From: Lenzites betulinus
Taxonomy: Eukaryota > Basidiomycota > Agaricomycetes > Polyporales > Polyporaceae
Assembly: GCA_022264855.1 (NCBI GenBank)
Contig: JABYQU010000087.1
Coordinates: 1-64,000 of the forward strand
Length of the DNA: 64,000 nt
Direction of reading: 5' to 3'
In this document: positions 1-11,843 of the stretch, piece by piece
Layout of the letters: each line of letters opens with the position of its first letter
Numbering within the stretch: position 1 is the stretch's first letter
Made by a program: the position numbers and the translations under genes
Notes under the pieces: model-generated
Seen by the model: only the letters and a program-made list of their open reading frames with translations
Told to the model about the DNA's origin: nothing
Databases searched by the model: none

Positions 1-268
1 CGTATATTGCGTTTATTCCGTTCCTCCTGCGTTTTACTGCGTGCGTACTGCGTTGCGAAGCCCCGCGGCTGACTGCGAGCGTTGCGTTATTCCTGCGCGC
101 GTTGCGTTACTGAGTTTACCTCCGCGTGCGCCCCTTCTACAGCGCGAGTCCGCGCGCGCTCTCACCCGGTGCGCGAGAGACCTCCCTCCTGCTCGCGCGC
201 GAACAGTATACGGACCGGCCTACCAGCGAACCTAGGGAGCTCGAGACCTTACTCCCCTTCATCACACA
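1..268. other. no gene seen; short TGCGTT-rich stretch
   Basis: No coding region is recognised. The first 120 bases repeat the words TGCG and TGCGTT at irregular spacing, which looks like degenerate simple sequence. If the neighbouring P450 were complete, its earlier exons should lie here, but no P450 motif can be read. Confidence 0.4.
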
Positions 269-1005
269 CCTAGACGTCCTCTACCCCACGGCTATCGGCC
301 GTCAGAGCACCTCTTACCGTATCAGCGGTCATCAAAGAGACGATGCGCTGGCACCCTGCCTTACCCCTTGGTGGGTAACATCTTCCATCCCCTGTTCGTC
401 CTTGACAAATAGTTTAAGGCATTGCTCGGGCTACTGCATGCGCCGACGTATACGAAGGCTTTGATATCCCAAAGGGTACCATAGTCATCCCGAACGTCTG
501 GTATGTGCGACGCTTTCTGGCTATATCATGGTAGCACCTGACGAGGACTGCAGGGCGATCGCCTTCGCGCCAGAGGGGCCATACGACCCCTACAAATTCG
601 CTCCAGAGCGATTTTTTGTCGCAGACGGCGAGGACATGCCCACGGATCCTGCTCTCTGGGCGTTCGGCTTTGCGCGCAGGTAAGCCCAGGCTCATCACGA
701 ACGTTCCTTATCGGTCCTCATGCCATCGGCAGGGTATGTCCAGGAAGGTACCTCGCCGAGAACTCGGTCTTTATCCTCATCGCCACCATTATGACCATGT
801 TCGACATCAGCTTGCCAGAGGGGCAGGAGCTGAGCCCGACGTTTACGAAGGGGCTGGTGAGGTATGTGCAAACACAATATCTGCGTTGTTGACATACTAA
901 GGTGATCCTTGCAGCTATCCTGAGCCGTTCGAGTGCAACATTTCAGCACGTTCCGACTCGAAACTGACCCAGATATCCTCGCGGGCCGCGCAGTGTGCAG
1001 TGTAG
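269..1005 (+). pseudogene. cytochrome P450, C-terminal relic
   Basis: Only the last third of a P450 is present. Readable exons are about 269-370, 419-500, 554-679, 733-861 and 915-1005, joined by 48-53 bp GT-AG introns. The ExxR helix (VIKETMRWHP), the PERF-type motif (APERFF) and the haem-cysteine loop (FGFARRVCPG, the Cys being the haem ligand) are visible, and the stop is TAG at 1003-1005. Upstream of VIKET the frame slips by one base, and the membrane anchor, I-helix and oxygen-activation motif are missing. It aligns segment by segment with the fuller P450 at 7987-10041, so the two are probably old paralogues. It may be a gene cut by the window edge, but the frame slip favours a relic. 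Confidence 0.75.
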
Positions 1006-1414
1006 CGACATGAATCCTTTTACTAGTATATTGGCTATATGCCTACTCCTTCTCATACTCGGTGAGGTCGTCGGGCAATCATCACGAGTGAGAAATTCTC
1101 AGCGATGAAGTTATTGATGAAAACTACCTTGTGTGCAAGGTCACCCGCCCGTGTGTTACCGCTCCACGTGGCTTCCGCGTTTCGTCTGAGACGACTCTGA
1201 GCTTCAGCCTCGCCTCTTGCTTATTTCTTCTGCCCCTCCCCCGTACTTCACCTGCTTCGTGCGTTCGCGCTGCTCGTCATGACTTCGCTGATAACATTTG
1301 AGGGTCTGTACTATATCGTGGGCGCGGAAGGGACGCATCTGTGGCGGGGGCCGTAGTCAGATATATACGCGAGGAGCGGTCAGCTTGCCTGCTGGATACT
1401 TGGTTGATGAGGTA
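1006..1414. other. no gene seen between two relics
   Basis: No reading frame with recognisable content. The left part is the 3' flank of the P450 relic. The right part would hold the lost C-terminus of the DUF3669-like gene on the minus strand. Confidence 0.4.
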
Positions 1415-2093
1415 TCATCTGGCGCGTCCGGGGATGCCTGAGCCGGCGACGACGAACGCAATGTCGTGTCCGGCGTCGTACCCAACCCGCCAACGTATGC
1501 GCGCGAGCATCTCGCCCATCCCCGCGGCGACGTCCTCCAGGGGGTAATAGCGTGCCTACGTCGGATTGCGTGACGAGGGCCGTGTAGCGGTCGATATCGA
1601 GCGGGAAGTTGGCCGAGTTGACGCAGGGCGGATGACTTTGCCGAGGTAGAGGTGGCATAGTAGGGGGGTCGGGACGTCCTGCGCGTTTGCGTGGGCGAGG
1701 TCGCGCACAGTGTCGGCTAGACGAGGGGATAGCGTGTGGGCGCGGTCCATGATGTATGCGGGGTGCCAAAGTGCGTGAAGAGGGCGCTGCTTAGAACTTG
1801 GCGGGGCTCTCGCCGTCTTCCCGGAGGGGAAGAGGGGGAAAGCTGAGGACTTCGGCCCGCTGGGTCGTGGGGTCGTGGAGTTCGTGCGGGAGGGTGACCG
1901 CGAAGAGCGCGGGGGAAGCGAGGGGGCTGAGGCAGAGGACATGTATGGCGGAGAGCTCGTCGCGGCGCTCGGAGGCGCGGAAGGACGCGTGGATCACTTT
2001 GTAGACGAAGGGCTGGTCGCGGAGGGAGTACACCGTCGCGAAGGTGCCCACCCCGGCTGCGTGTGCAGACTCGTCAGTCGAGGACGAAGACAT
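1415..2093 (-). pseudogene. DUF3669-type protein, frameshifted relic
   Basis: Three minus-strand frames read in sequence give one protein of the type annotated DUF3669 (zinc-finger-protein-like) in fungi. The N-terminal part, starting at ATG 2093, has a kinase-like loop (GVGTFATVYS, then FVYKVI). The middle has HPAYIMDRAHTLSPRLADTV, then LLCHLYLGKVI and NSANFPLDIDRYTALV. The C-terminal part has AAGMGEMLARIRWRVGYDA followed by HDIAFVVAGSGIPG and a stop at 1415. At least two changes of frame (near 1790-1800 and near 1620-1640) lack GT-AG introns to explain them. The tail expected after the FVVAGSG segment, usually a VxDFNQ-like motif, is absent. It is therefore read as a pseudogene; family recognition is from memory of the conserved phrases. 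Confidence 0.65.
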
Positions 2094-2223
2094 GGGCGTG
2101 CCGAGTGCAACTGACTCGTACTATGTCCCCAGCTCTCCCATCGGAGTGGCTGGAAGCGAAAGCGGCGAATTCCATACTGTCACGATGCTCTGTCAATGGA
2201 TCAAATACCTTCTCTCTCTATCT

Positions 2224-2375
2224 CTCCAAGTCGTTGAGAATGCTCCCCTAGGCAGACGTACCGATGTGCGATAATCAAATCCCTTCTCTCTCTCTCTCTC
2301 TCTCAGGGTCCCACAGCGAGATGCCGTCTCCGTCTGGAGAGAGCATCTCCTCTCCAAGTCGTTGAGAATGTTCCC
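2224..2375. repeat. 24-bp direct repeat around a CT microsatellite
   Basis: The words CTCCAAGTCGTTGAGAATG then C/T TCCC occur at 2224-2247 and again at 2352-2375 with one mismatch. Between them is a (CT)n tract at about 2285-2304. This lies in the divergent promoter region between the DUF3669-like relic (minus) and the asteroid-like gene (plus). Confidence 0.8.
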
Positions 2376-2492
2376 ACGCCAACCTTGCAGAGGGGCTGTG
2401 CTGGGCGCTAGCCGATGACCCACAACTTCCGATCCACCCATCATTCGCTTTTCCGTTCTCGCTCTCGCTTTTGGTACTGCTGCAACGACGGC

Positions 2493-5400
2493 ATGGGCGT
2501 ACATGGACTCACCACCTTCCTCCGCGAACACAAACAATCTCTAGCAACCACACAACAGCTCCCGCCTGGGGCTAGCCACGTTGCGTCCAACGGCGCTTCC
2601 CACCACCCGCTCTCCGTCGTCCTCGACGCCTGGTCGTCAGTTCCCCTCCTTCTCCCCCTTCTTCTTCTTCCAAGTCATCGTACCCCGTTCTGACCCATTT
2701 TCTTGACCCTACAGGTTCCTTTATGAGGTCATCTACTGTGCCGACCTCCCGTGGGTCTTTGGCGGAGAATACCCCCAGCTCTCCCAGCTCATCCACCGCA
2801 TAGTCCATGCCTGGGTCGAGGTTGGTATTGAATTGCACTTTGTTTTTGACGGTCAGTCCTACCTCTCTCCTTTTTTGCAAGCCATGTCTTTCCGCGAGCA
2901 AGACGCTCGGTGATAGCACCGCTTCAGCCTGGGCCACCCTACCGCAGCATTCACGACACCCGCGTGTCTGCATGTCACTTGGAGTTCCGCTGAAGAGCTT
3001 ACGTCCGGCCGACCCGCATTTGGGCCATACTCTGGGGCTCAAAATCTCGGTCTTTCTTGATCGTCGTGTAACCTGTATCCGACTTCGGGGCTTTTGGGCA
3101 TGTAACGCGCAGTCACCCCCCGCAGAGTGTTTTCTCCCGGAACTCGTCTGCAGGGAATACCGCCGTGACCTCCCTAGGAGCGGGCCGATTAATATCTTGC
3201 GGGCCAAATAACTGGTGCTGCGGTATGCGTACAGTATCCTCACACCTCGTCAGCTTATCAGGCATGTCGACGGGCTCCACGTCCCCACAATGCCGTTTCA
3301 GCATTCCCATAACCCTGATTTTCGGTCCTCCGGGGTTATTCAGTACACTGGTTCTGCCAGTCCAACCTACTGCCTATCTCTCATACCATCTTAAAGTGCC
3401 CTGATGAGTTAGCGGACACGCGTGCTTCGTAAGCTCTCGCCGCAAAATATGATCCGGCATGGCTTCTCTCTGGACTTACAAAGTCGCTGCACGTACTTTG
3501 CGGCGCGAGATCGGTCCCTCAGCGCGTATACGTGTGTGTCCTCGGTTCACGTTGCACCTCTGGTATTACACATCGGCTCACTTCTATCCAGGTCCATACC
3601 CCACCCTAAAGTTTCCAACACTGGTCGCTCGCACCTCTCGAAAAGTACAGAACGGATTGCTTTTCTTTCGCACCTCTCGTACAGCCCGCGCAGCACCCCG
3701 CTTCCTCCGCGAAACCGCTATGCTTCCCCCCCTTTCCTACGGTGTTTGCGTCGATACCCTCGTAGACCTTGCGGATGGAGCACTCAAGGGAAGTCTGAAT
3801 GTCCATATTGCGGATGAAGAAGGGGACCCATACGCTGTCGCCCTCGCAGGTCGTCTAGGCGCCTACGTTGCCGGGCTCGATTCCGACTTTGTTATTCTCC
3901 ACGCCGAGGGATACAAGGGCTACATCCCCTTAGACGAAATGGTATGGACGGCGACACATGCAGATGAAGACACGACAGGGAGTGTGTACTCGCTGGATAC
4001 GGAGTCCGACTTGCATGACGACGACGGTTTCAAGCCCGCTCGTTCCGCCAAACCTCGCAAACAGCGTGCGGCCGTCCCCCAGCGCGCGGGGCGGGGTATC
4101 GTTCCTCCCGACGAAACGCACGATCCCGACGTGCATATCTCACTCTCCTTCACCGTCTATAGCTCAGCGACACTCGCGGCGCACCTCGGGATCCCCGTCT
4201 CGCTCCTCCCGCTGCTGGGCGCGCTGGTCGGCAACGATTTCACCGGCTCATCGGACGACGCGGGCCCACCGGTGACCGCAGCTGAAATCCGCACGAACCG
4301 CCGCGCGAACCTGCAGCGGCTCTTCTTCGAGCGGCAGCTGACGCTCGGGCAGCGCATCACCCGCGTCGCGAAGACGCTCAGCGGGATCCTGGCCGACGCG
4401 TTTGGGCAGGCCTCTGCGCCGCGCGGGAAGCGGCCGAAGAAGGCGGTCGGAAGCGTGATGGAGCTGATTGACGCTGCGGTGACGGCGCTCCTCCTGCGCC
4501 CGCTCGACACGTTCGCGACGGGCGAGAAGGAGGCGGTCGTGGAGCGCATCGTGGAGGCGACGCTGCAGTATGCGATTCCTAGGCCTGCGGACGAGGACAC
4601 GGACGTCGAGAGCGCGCAGTGGGTCTCTGAGGTGTGCCCGCTGCATGCCGAGGAGGCGTGTCCGCTCTTCACGTCGCTTTCAAGACTTGTGCGTCCCCCG
4701 CCGGAAGAGGGAGCGTCGCAGCCGCCCTCGGAGGATCCGCACGCCGTTGTTCGGAGCCGGTACATCACCGCGTACAGAACGGGACATCTCAACCCGCATA
4801 TTCTAGATGCTGTCCAGTCAGGGACGGCGTGGCCGTGGCTGTTCCTCGAGGATCCGGACAAGGAGTGCGTTGAGCGCAGTATCGGGCGTCCGATCCGGGA
4901 GTGGATGTACGCAGTCCTTGACGCCAGCGTTGGGCTCCCAGGTCCACAAGGCGGTGAAGAGGATGACGGAGAAGACGAGGATGAGGACGATGATGAGCTC
5001 ATAGACGTCGTGGAGGAAGACGACGACGACGTGGATCCGCTCGCCCGTCTCCGGGGTGCGCTCAAGGAGCTGGACGACCCCGAAGACGTCGACCAAACAC
5101 CGCCTCCCTCCGCGCCCTCGTCATCCCAAAGCCCGGCCCCCCGCGCACCGAAGATCATCACAGAGTACATCCGCCGCGGGACGCGCCTCGCCCCAGAGGA
5201 GATCGCAGTGACGCCGCTCGCCGACCTCCTGCACGGGATCGCGTTCAAGACGCCCCCGAACGCCCCCACACCCCCACCGCTCTGGCCGCGGGACGCGCGG
5301 CGCCGACTGCTGTTCGGCGCGCTTGGCTCGGACTGCCCCGCGGTCGCGGCACTCCCAGACGACGCGCTCCTGGGTGTCCTCGCCCTGCGCACGGTCGTGC

Positions 5401-5948
5401 AGCGCATGCACGCCCGCGCGCAGGAGAACCCGGGCGTGAAGGCGCGCGAGCAGGAGCGGTGGACGCACGCGGAGGCCCGCGCGTTCGTCGCCGCCCTCCG
5501 CGGCGCCCCAAAGGCGCGTGCCACGGACGCGGACAGGGATGGAGATGGCGGGCAGGCGGCCGTCCCGGTGCCAGTGATCGCGGAGCGCAGCGTACAGCTC
5601 GTGGCGCAGGTTATGGCGGCGCTGGAGGCGGCGGAGCGGCTCGCGCAGGTGCTGCTGCTCGCGCCGGCGCTGGCGAGCCCTGCGCGGCGGCTCTCAGGGG
5701 CGCGGTTCCATGCGCTGTTGGTGGGCGGGACGGGGTCGGTGGACGGGGATGTGGATGTGGATGTGGAGGAGGGGGTGTGGCGGGCATGCACAGAGGGCCT
5801 CGAGGGGGCGTATGCGACGCTGCCGCAGCGGAGGAGCAAGAAGGAGAGGAAGGGGCGGGCGGCGACGGAGGTTGTGGCACCTGCAGCGAAGAAGGGGCAG
5901 AAGGGGGGTGTCTCGATGTTTGCGCTGCTTGCGGATGCGGAGGCATGA
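2493..5948 (+). CDS. asteroid-like XPG/FEN-family nuclease
   Basis: The start is ATG 2493 (MGVHGLTTFLRE, the typical N-terminus of asteroid-family proteins of the XPG/FEN1 fold). Exons are 2493-2632, 2715-2851 and 3592-5948. The second intron is 740 bp, far longer than any other in the window, but phase and sequence fit exactly (LHFVFDG then PYPTLKFP). The I-domain acidic motifs are ADEEGDPYAVALAG and LDSDFVIL. Further on are a long acidic run (Glu/Asp-rich, about genomic 4960-5035) and a Lys-rich C-terminus. XPG-like nucleases act on branched or single-stranded DNA; asteroid proteins are poorly characterised, so the substrate is unknown and nuclear location is inferred. Length is about 880 aa. 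Several long antisense frames over this exon are GC shadows. Confidence 0.85.
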
Positions 5949-7102
5949 GCGGAAGTTGTGTGAGTGGCGAATGTACTACGAAGATATTATCGCTATGTGT
6001 GAAGTTTACGATCGTGTTGTATGGCTGCTTGTTCGTACCAGTATTTGTGATATTTGTCTGGTGTTCTTCGAACGTTGGGAGTCCGGGAACTCAGCGTAGT
6101 CAGATATTCTGACTGCCGCGCGTTCGAGAGAAAGTCTAACGGGCCGCGCGACACCACCGCGACACAGACGCCGATGGTCGCCGCTTGACTTGAATCGACC
6201 ACTACTAGTAATACTTGGAGTCGCACTCACCCCATGGCCGGCGCCCCTCTGAGCGTCGCGACGGTTCAGCTATCTTTAGGTGGACATCTCCGTATCCCAG
6301 GCTCGCTGAGCTATTGATGCGCATACTAAATCTACGTCGAGGGCGTAGCAGTAGGGAGTACCACTACTAATGGCAGGTGTGCAGGGATCGCCCTGGTAAC
6401 CTTCAAGTTGCCGTACAGCTGTGTGTAGCAAACCATCGGCACCAGACTCACATGCTCACAGCGTACGTACCTCGCCAGCACCCGAGTCGTCCAAGCATCG
6501 GCCGAAAGTGCCATTGGCAGGTGCGTGGTATTTTGACCCTATAATTGAGCGCCATCATTTGCCCGCCCAGTGTTATGCGCTGCCAAATGTCCTCGTTGGC
6601 CCTTGAATCTGCCATGCACTCGCAACGCTGGGAAGACCATGATGTTATAAATGGCTTTGGACGACTTGTCGGATCGCCACCTCAGCATCCGCGTGAGTGT
6701 TTTTGCAGAACCCTGCAGAGCTTCATTGACATACCGAAGTTCTCAGCGCTGTTGCGCCAGTTCTGCCGCTCTTCAGGTCGTGCCGAATGGCAGTTGTATC
6801 AAGGCACGCGTGACTCTCCCAGGTCAATCACGGTAGTTTGAGGCTCGCTTCCGTCGACTATGGGTCGTCCGCTCAGGCTTTGTCTCTTCGACATACCACG
6901 GTAGACAGCGCAGTGGACAAGCTGTCTGCTTGCTCTGTCTCACGTTTACCACACCGACGCATGCCTGTCGAATTTTTCATAGCTACCCGACAGACCACGG
7001 ACCAATCCGCTCGGAATGAGACGGACCTGCCGCGCAAGACGGCCGACTGCCCTCGCTTTGGCGGTAGGCGAATGCATAAAAGCTGCCCGTAGTCACCCGC
7101 CA
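5949..7102. other. 1.15 kb without a supported gene
   Basis: Contains the 3' flank of the asteroid-like gene. A minus-strand pair of possible splice signals (donor near 6470, acceptor near 6420) could join two short frames, giving LEGYQGDPCTPA and a Cys-containing tail, but no start, homology or domain supports it. A TATA-like GCATAAAAG occurs near 7072-7080. Confidence 0.35.
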
Positions 7103-7410
7103 ATGCCACTTTCACCGACTTTGCCTTCGCTTGAGCCGGAGGGTCTGCGCCGCTGGCGAGTTTCGAGGTGAGCCTACAATCGACCAAATTCGGAACCTTC
7201 TCTAACGCGTGGTTTAGGCCATGTTGCTTCATCTGTCGAGTCGGTGTGGATTCCTGGAGAATTGTAGTCGGGTCGGGACCTGACCGGGACCATTCAGCAC
7301 GCCGATTTCGTCAGGGATTCAGTACTTGGGACGATGCGTATTGGGCGAGGGGGTATAGCGTGTTGTATAGGGACTGCAATTCAACATATTGTGGCGACGT
7401 ATCGGACTGA
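7103..7410 (+). CDS. possible small two-exon gene, unknown function
   Basis: ATG 7103 opens MPLSPTLPSLEPEGL. Splicing 7168-7217 (50 bp, GT-AG) joins it to a 64-codon second exon with a stop at 7408-7410, giving 85 aa. The second exon has PCCFICRV and RRFRQGFSTWDDAYWARG. The phrase GFSTWDDA recalls the RNase H1 N-terminal / caulimovirus viroplasmin-like fold (typically GFxTWxEA), but the usual partner motif is not clear, so this is only a hint. A TATA-like GCATAAAAG lies about 25 bp upstream. It could be a chance frame. Confidence 0.35.
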
Positions 7411-7986
7411 TACATGGAGTGCGCGGTCATGTTAACCTTGCCCGAGACATACCAGCGACTCAATGAATATTTGTACCAGAACCTGCGGCGCTTTCGATAG
7501 ATAAGCGCTTACCTGCTCTTGAACTCGACCATCATCGCTGGAATAATCCACGACGACCTGGGCCTGAAACCTCGCGTGAACTCGGCTGCCGCTGGTCAAG
7601 ATACGTTCCATGCTACAGTGTACTGCAGCACCAACCATACGGAGACTGCCGGGACATCCTGAAGTATTCATCTTAGTAAGTATTCCGACACCCTCGGATA
7701 TGGCGCGGACTCACCTAAGTACCTCAGGTACATTTGCTATTCTAACCCAGGCTGTAAGAACGCGTCGTCACGCCAGTTTTACGGTGGTTACATACAGGGA
7801 AATAGTGCGCCTATCAGTATCCGCTTCGTCCTCGATGTATGCTTTCACAAGACAGGCACATGTAGAGATGGCAGACTAGCAGTTGATCTTCAGCGTCTTC
7901 GCGGTCCCCATATGCATACCGCAGTCATGAAGGCGCAAGGGCGTAGATAAGGCGTCGGAGCCAGCAGGTGCTTGCAACCAACCGCC
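7411..7986. other. no gene seen; P450 promoter side
   Basis: Short frames on both strands without recognisable content. It presumably carries the promoter of the P450 that starts at 7987; no convincing TATA box is seen. Confidence 0.4.
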
Positions 7987-10041
7987 ATGTCGTCCTCGAT
8001 CTCATGGCTACTATTGATCTTGTGCGCTGGAGGTTTGCTTTGGAGAAGTAACAGTCGTCGACATAGACGTTCTACGCTACCCCCTGGGCCCCCTGCGCTA
8101 CCTATTCTTGGTAATGTGCTGGATTTCCCGAGCTCTCATTATGGGCCCCGACTGTCTCGGATGGCTGGGAAATACGGTATGTTTACGATATTTCTGATTT
8201 TCTTAGGAATATCCTTTCACCAAGAGTGTAGGGAACATGATATTCCTCGACCTTCTCGGGCAACCTGTAGTAGTTGTGCACTCCTATGAGGCGGCCGTTG
8301 ACCTCCTGGAAAAACGATCTGTCAACTATTCTGGTCGGCCACGGTCGATTATGGCTGAACTGTGAGTAGTCGAGTTCAGTTTTATGTCGGTGTCCTTGCT
8401 TACGATTGACCGTTATAGCACGGATTACGATGGTTGGGTGTTCGTACTGATGCAGTACACCCAGAAATGGCGGCAACATCGTCGTATTGTGTCTCAATCA
8501 TTCCACCCCGAAGCTCTTGATTCTGCCAAACCGCTGCTGACAACAATAATCCACCAGCTCCTCGGCGCTCTTCTTGCCACGCCGGACAAATTTTCAAATC
8601 ATGTCGGCTTGTACGCCTCCCTTCTAGTGTTCTTTGTATCAGGCGACTCACAATATGTGATAGCGCGCTTGCCAAGTCCACTATGCGTCTTGTGTACGGC
8701 TTAGACATCACCGATCCTGACGATAAGTTCTTTCACATGGCCACCACAATAGTTGGTGTTGGATCAGCCATGTCGGTCCCTGGCGCATTCCTGGTGGACA
8801 CGTTTCCCATTCTTCGTTATATTCCCAAGTGGTTTCCCGGTGCGCGATTCCGAAGGACTGCAGACACTTGGAGATTGCAAACGCGCTCGTATCGTGATCA
8901 GCTGTTCGACGCCAGTAAGGTGGCAGTTGTAAGTCGTTGCTCTTACAAAGTATTGGTGCACGCGCTTATCGCATTCATGCAGGAACACGGCGTTGTCGAC
9001 TCGCTTGTAGGTCGAGTTATCGGTACCGAGGATATGCGCATCTCGGAGGAGTCGTATGACAACGCCGAGGAGGCTTGCCGCGGGGCAGCAGCAGCAGCAT
9101 ACGCAGGTCAGAGCGCTTCCATGAACATACTTCGTGTTTTAGAATTGATAAGGTTGAGTGCAGGTGGTGCCGACACAGTGTGTGCTTTCCCACATACCAT
9201 ACTTTGAGGAAGTGATACTTATTGGTTCGTTAGACGCACGCGACGACCTACGTATTCTTTCTCGCCATGGCCATGCACAAAGACATCCAAGAAAGAGCAC
9301 AAGCCGAACTCGACTCCGTCGTCGGACCTGACCGATTACCTACGTTCGCAGATCGAGACTCTTTGCCGTATATCAATGCGCTGGTGAAGGAAGTTCTCCG
9401 CTGGCATGTGATCTCCCCTATTGGGGTCGCTCATCGTTCCGATGCCGACGACTTCTACAACGGGTACCTGATCCCCGCTGGAACATTGATTATCCCCAAC
9501 GTGTGGTATGTCTTCTCGATTTGGACAAAAGTACCGTATATTTGACAGCGTTACACTCTAGGGCAATGGCTCGAGACGAGTCTGAGTACCCAGAACCGAA
9601 TAAGTTCCGTCCTGAACGCTTCTTAAGGGACGGGAAGATTGATCCAAACGTGCGCGACCCGGCGTCATTCGCGTTCGGGTTTGGAAGAAGGTACCCGCTC
9701 CTCGGCGTGGATGTGATTTTTGATACCAACTGTCTCTCCGCAGGATATGTCCAGGGCTGCATTTCGTCGACATTGCATTATTCATCACATTAATTCGCGT
9801 CCATCCTTCATGTCTTCCGCATTGCGCCCCCTGTCGATGAAGATGGTGTCGCCCAGACGCTCAAAGCAACGTTTGTGGAAACAAGCCTCACCGCGTGAGT
9901 TATCGCTTGATCGAGTGGCCATCAAGAAGTCAACTCAATGTACTACATGACAGACGTCCCGAGCCCTTCGGGTGCACCGTTACACCTCGGCATGCCCATG
10001 CGGCGCAGCTGATAACTTCTCTGTCGGACGATGCACCGTGA
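7987..10041 (+). CDS. cytochrome P450 monooxygenase (one frameshift near the C-terminus)
   Basis: Ten exons: 7987-8176, 8232-8361, 8419-8610, 8664-8928, 8983-9106, 9164-9177, 9234-9505, 9562-9690, 9744-9894 and 9954-10041. Visible are the N-terminal membrane anchor (LLLILCAGGLLW), the proline hinge (PPGPPALPILG), the C-helix (WRQHRRIVSQSFHPE), the I-helix motif AGGADTT, ExxR (KEVLRW), PERFLRDG and the haem loop FGFGRRICPG. The enzyme would oxidise a small hydrophobic substrate on the ER membrane with a P450 reductase; the substrate is unknown. The AGGADT core lies on a 14-nt exon. After ICPG the frame shifts by one base near 9797-9805 (one extra C would explain it), beyond which the usual tail (FRIAPPVDEDG, then RPEPFGC) continues. 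This is either an assembly error or a recent lesion. Confidence 0.88.
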
Positions 10042-10633
10042 CTGCAGGCTGCCGATGCATACTGCGCGTACGCAAACAAGCTCAGTAAGAGTCCTCCTGT
10101 GTCGTTCTGACTGCTATCCTACACATAGGCAGATCGTGAAAACCTCATCAAATAATACATTAACAAAAGCATCAAGATCAACGGAGTGCTGGGCAAGGAG
10201 TGGTTGGTAGCCATTGTAACAACACCTCGAAGTGAATGTGGTCGGATAAAAAATTGTTCCGCAACTGACAGACTCGGTTACATTTCAAGTATGCCGTGCC
10301 GTATGCACGACGTAACGATCCGACTCTTACGGAACGACCCCATGACTGAGTTGGTGATCATACCTGACTGTAGCCGTCCGAGTCCTCCCATGGATAGCAT
10401 GGCACCGGTGACCTACGCCGCGGCAATGGTCTGGTACTGTCAACGTTAATGGTGACATGGCCCTCTCACCGGCAGTATTACAGGTATTCTAGCCCATCAG
10501 GGCCCCGGGCCTCAGTCAACATCCAGGGGTATAATTGAAAAGTATGTTCCTTACTATCGTGAGTTTGAATCACTTCGAGGTTCACTACGGGACAGCATGG
10601 AATAATTTGGCGTCAACCAGAGCGACGGGCGGG
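10042..10633. other. intergenic, no gene seen
   Basis: No recognisable frame. It holds the P450 terminator side and the upstream region of the secreted-protein gene. Confidence 0.4.
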
Positions 10634-10641
10634 CATAAAAG
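10634..10641 (+). promoter_or_regulatory. TATA-like box of the secreted-protein gene
   Basis: CATAAAAG lies about 100 bp upstream of ATG 10740 in an otherwise GC-balanced stretch. Position and sequence fit a core promoter; the transcription start is not known. Confidence 0.45.
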
Positions 10642-10739
10642 CCGAAGTACACCGTCTGCTAGGGCCCACGGACGTGCACCAGCTACTAGTCCCTCGCTCG
10701 TTGATACTCAGCTGCCGCCGCCACACATTCTACGCACCA

Positions 10740-11183
10740 ATGCATTCCATCCGTGCTGCATTCTCTCTCGTCATACTCGTGCACACCATCATCGGCGGGG
10801 CTACTCCAACGGTCCCCCCGGTGCCTACCATTGACGCTCTCCACCTGAGCGCGCTCGGGGCGCACTCGAACACCACTCTTCCGCATGGAGGTATCCAGGC
10901 AAACGTCGCACAGCAGACTTTCCCCGCCAGCCTGCTCCTCTGCCCCGACAACGCCTGCACGCTCTGCGAGGTATTCGACCTCGAGAGCCAGACGGAGAAT
11001 ACGTGCATCACCAAACAGCTCGCCATTAACTCCGTCAAGATTAACCAGCCGAGCAACGAGGGCCTTCCCTTCGCTGTACTCGTCGGGCCTCCTGGCTGCC
11101 AGAGCTTCGCTCAAATTCCCACCGTGAACCAATGTTTCCCCATTTCTGGCGGCCCATTCGCGACCTACGCGCTTGTCTCCTGA
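10740..11183 (+). CDS. small secreted cysteine-containing protein
   Basis: A single-exon frame of 147 aa. It begins with a classical signal peptide (MHSIRAAFSLVILVHTII, cleavage expected near GGA-TP). The mature part has six cysteines, three of them close together (LLCPDNACTLCEVFD), one in NTCITKQ, then GPPGCQSF and NQCFPISGG near the end, so three disulphides are possible. No catalytic motif is recognised. Such small secreted proteins are common in wood-decay and symbiotic basidiomycetes, but the role cannot be told here. ATG 10740 is chosen because it starts the signal peptide and is preceded by a TATA-like box. Confidence 0.7.
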   Translation: MHSIRAAFSLVILVHTIIGGATPTVPPVPTIDALHLSALGAHSNTTLPHGGIQANVAQQTFPASLLLCPDNACTLCEVFDLESQTENTCITKQLAINSVKINQPSNEGLPFAVLVGPPGCQSFAQIPTVNQCFPISGGPFATYALVS

Positions 11184-11843
11184 GGACGACAAGGTGAGCT
11201 CTTCCGACGCGTAGGTTGGACCTCAGGCTGTGTATACTTCTCTAATGGATCCGGTATCAGCTGGCAGAATGTCTGTGTGCGGGTCAAGCGACTCAATCGG
11301 AAGAAACGAGATCATGCTATGGAGGAGATTGACCTGATGAACGGCTGTTGTATACATGTAACGTATTCGGGTCGATGGGGTCTTACGTGTTTTTCTGTAT
11401 ATCTGTTATGTGATAGCATGTCCCTAGTGGTCTAGTTCGCCGTAGCTGAATTGTGCCTTACCTGGGTGCTCCATTCCTTTACAATGTATACAGTCTAGAA
11501 CGACGTGCTGGTGATCCAACGTGCGTTCGAAGCGGCTCGGGGCAGCCGATGTGGCGGGAAGCACGGAGGTGGTGTAATGAGCCGACCCTCCTGGTGCGTG
11601 CATTAAGCTGTGATGGTCCCTTACACGGAAGCTCTGTAAAATGAAGACCCTGATTGATAATACGACCAATGCTTTAAACTCACAGATGAATCCCGGCCGT
11701 GAATCATATACGCCAGAAATGTCTCTCACAAGTATTCGGTGCTAGTCCGTGCCAGTCCTCATAAATCTCTTTACAATCACCACCTATTCCCCCCCGTCCC
11801 AGTCCGTTGCATACTTTGCAGGAGTCCGTCAAGAGTGAGGCAG
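11184..11843. other. convergent 3' region, no gene seen
   Basis: Lies between the stop of the secreted-protein gene (plus) and the stop of the macrofage-activating-glycoprotein-like gene (minus). Only short uninformative frames are present. Confidence 0.4.

Noticed and set aside
4157..5839. 560-codon minus-strand open frame
   Set aside because: Lies wholly antisense to the third exon of the asteroid-like gene; Ser/Ala/Arg-rich composition is a GC shadow with no domain.
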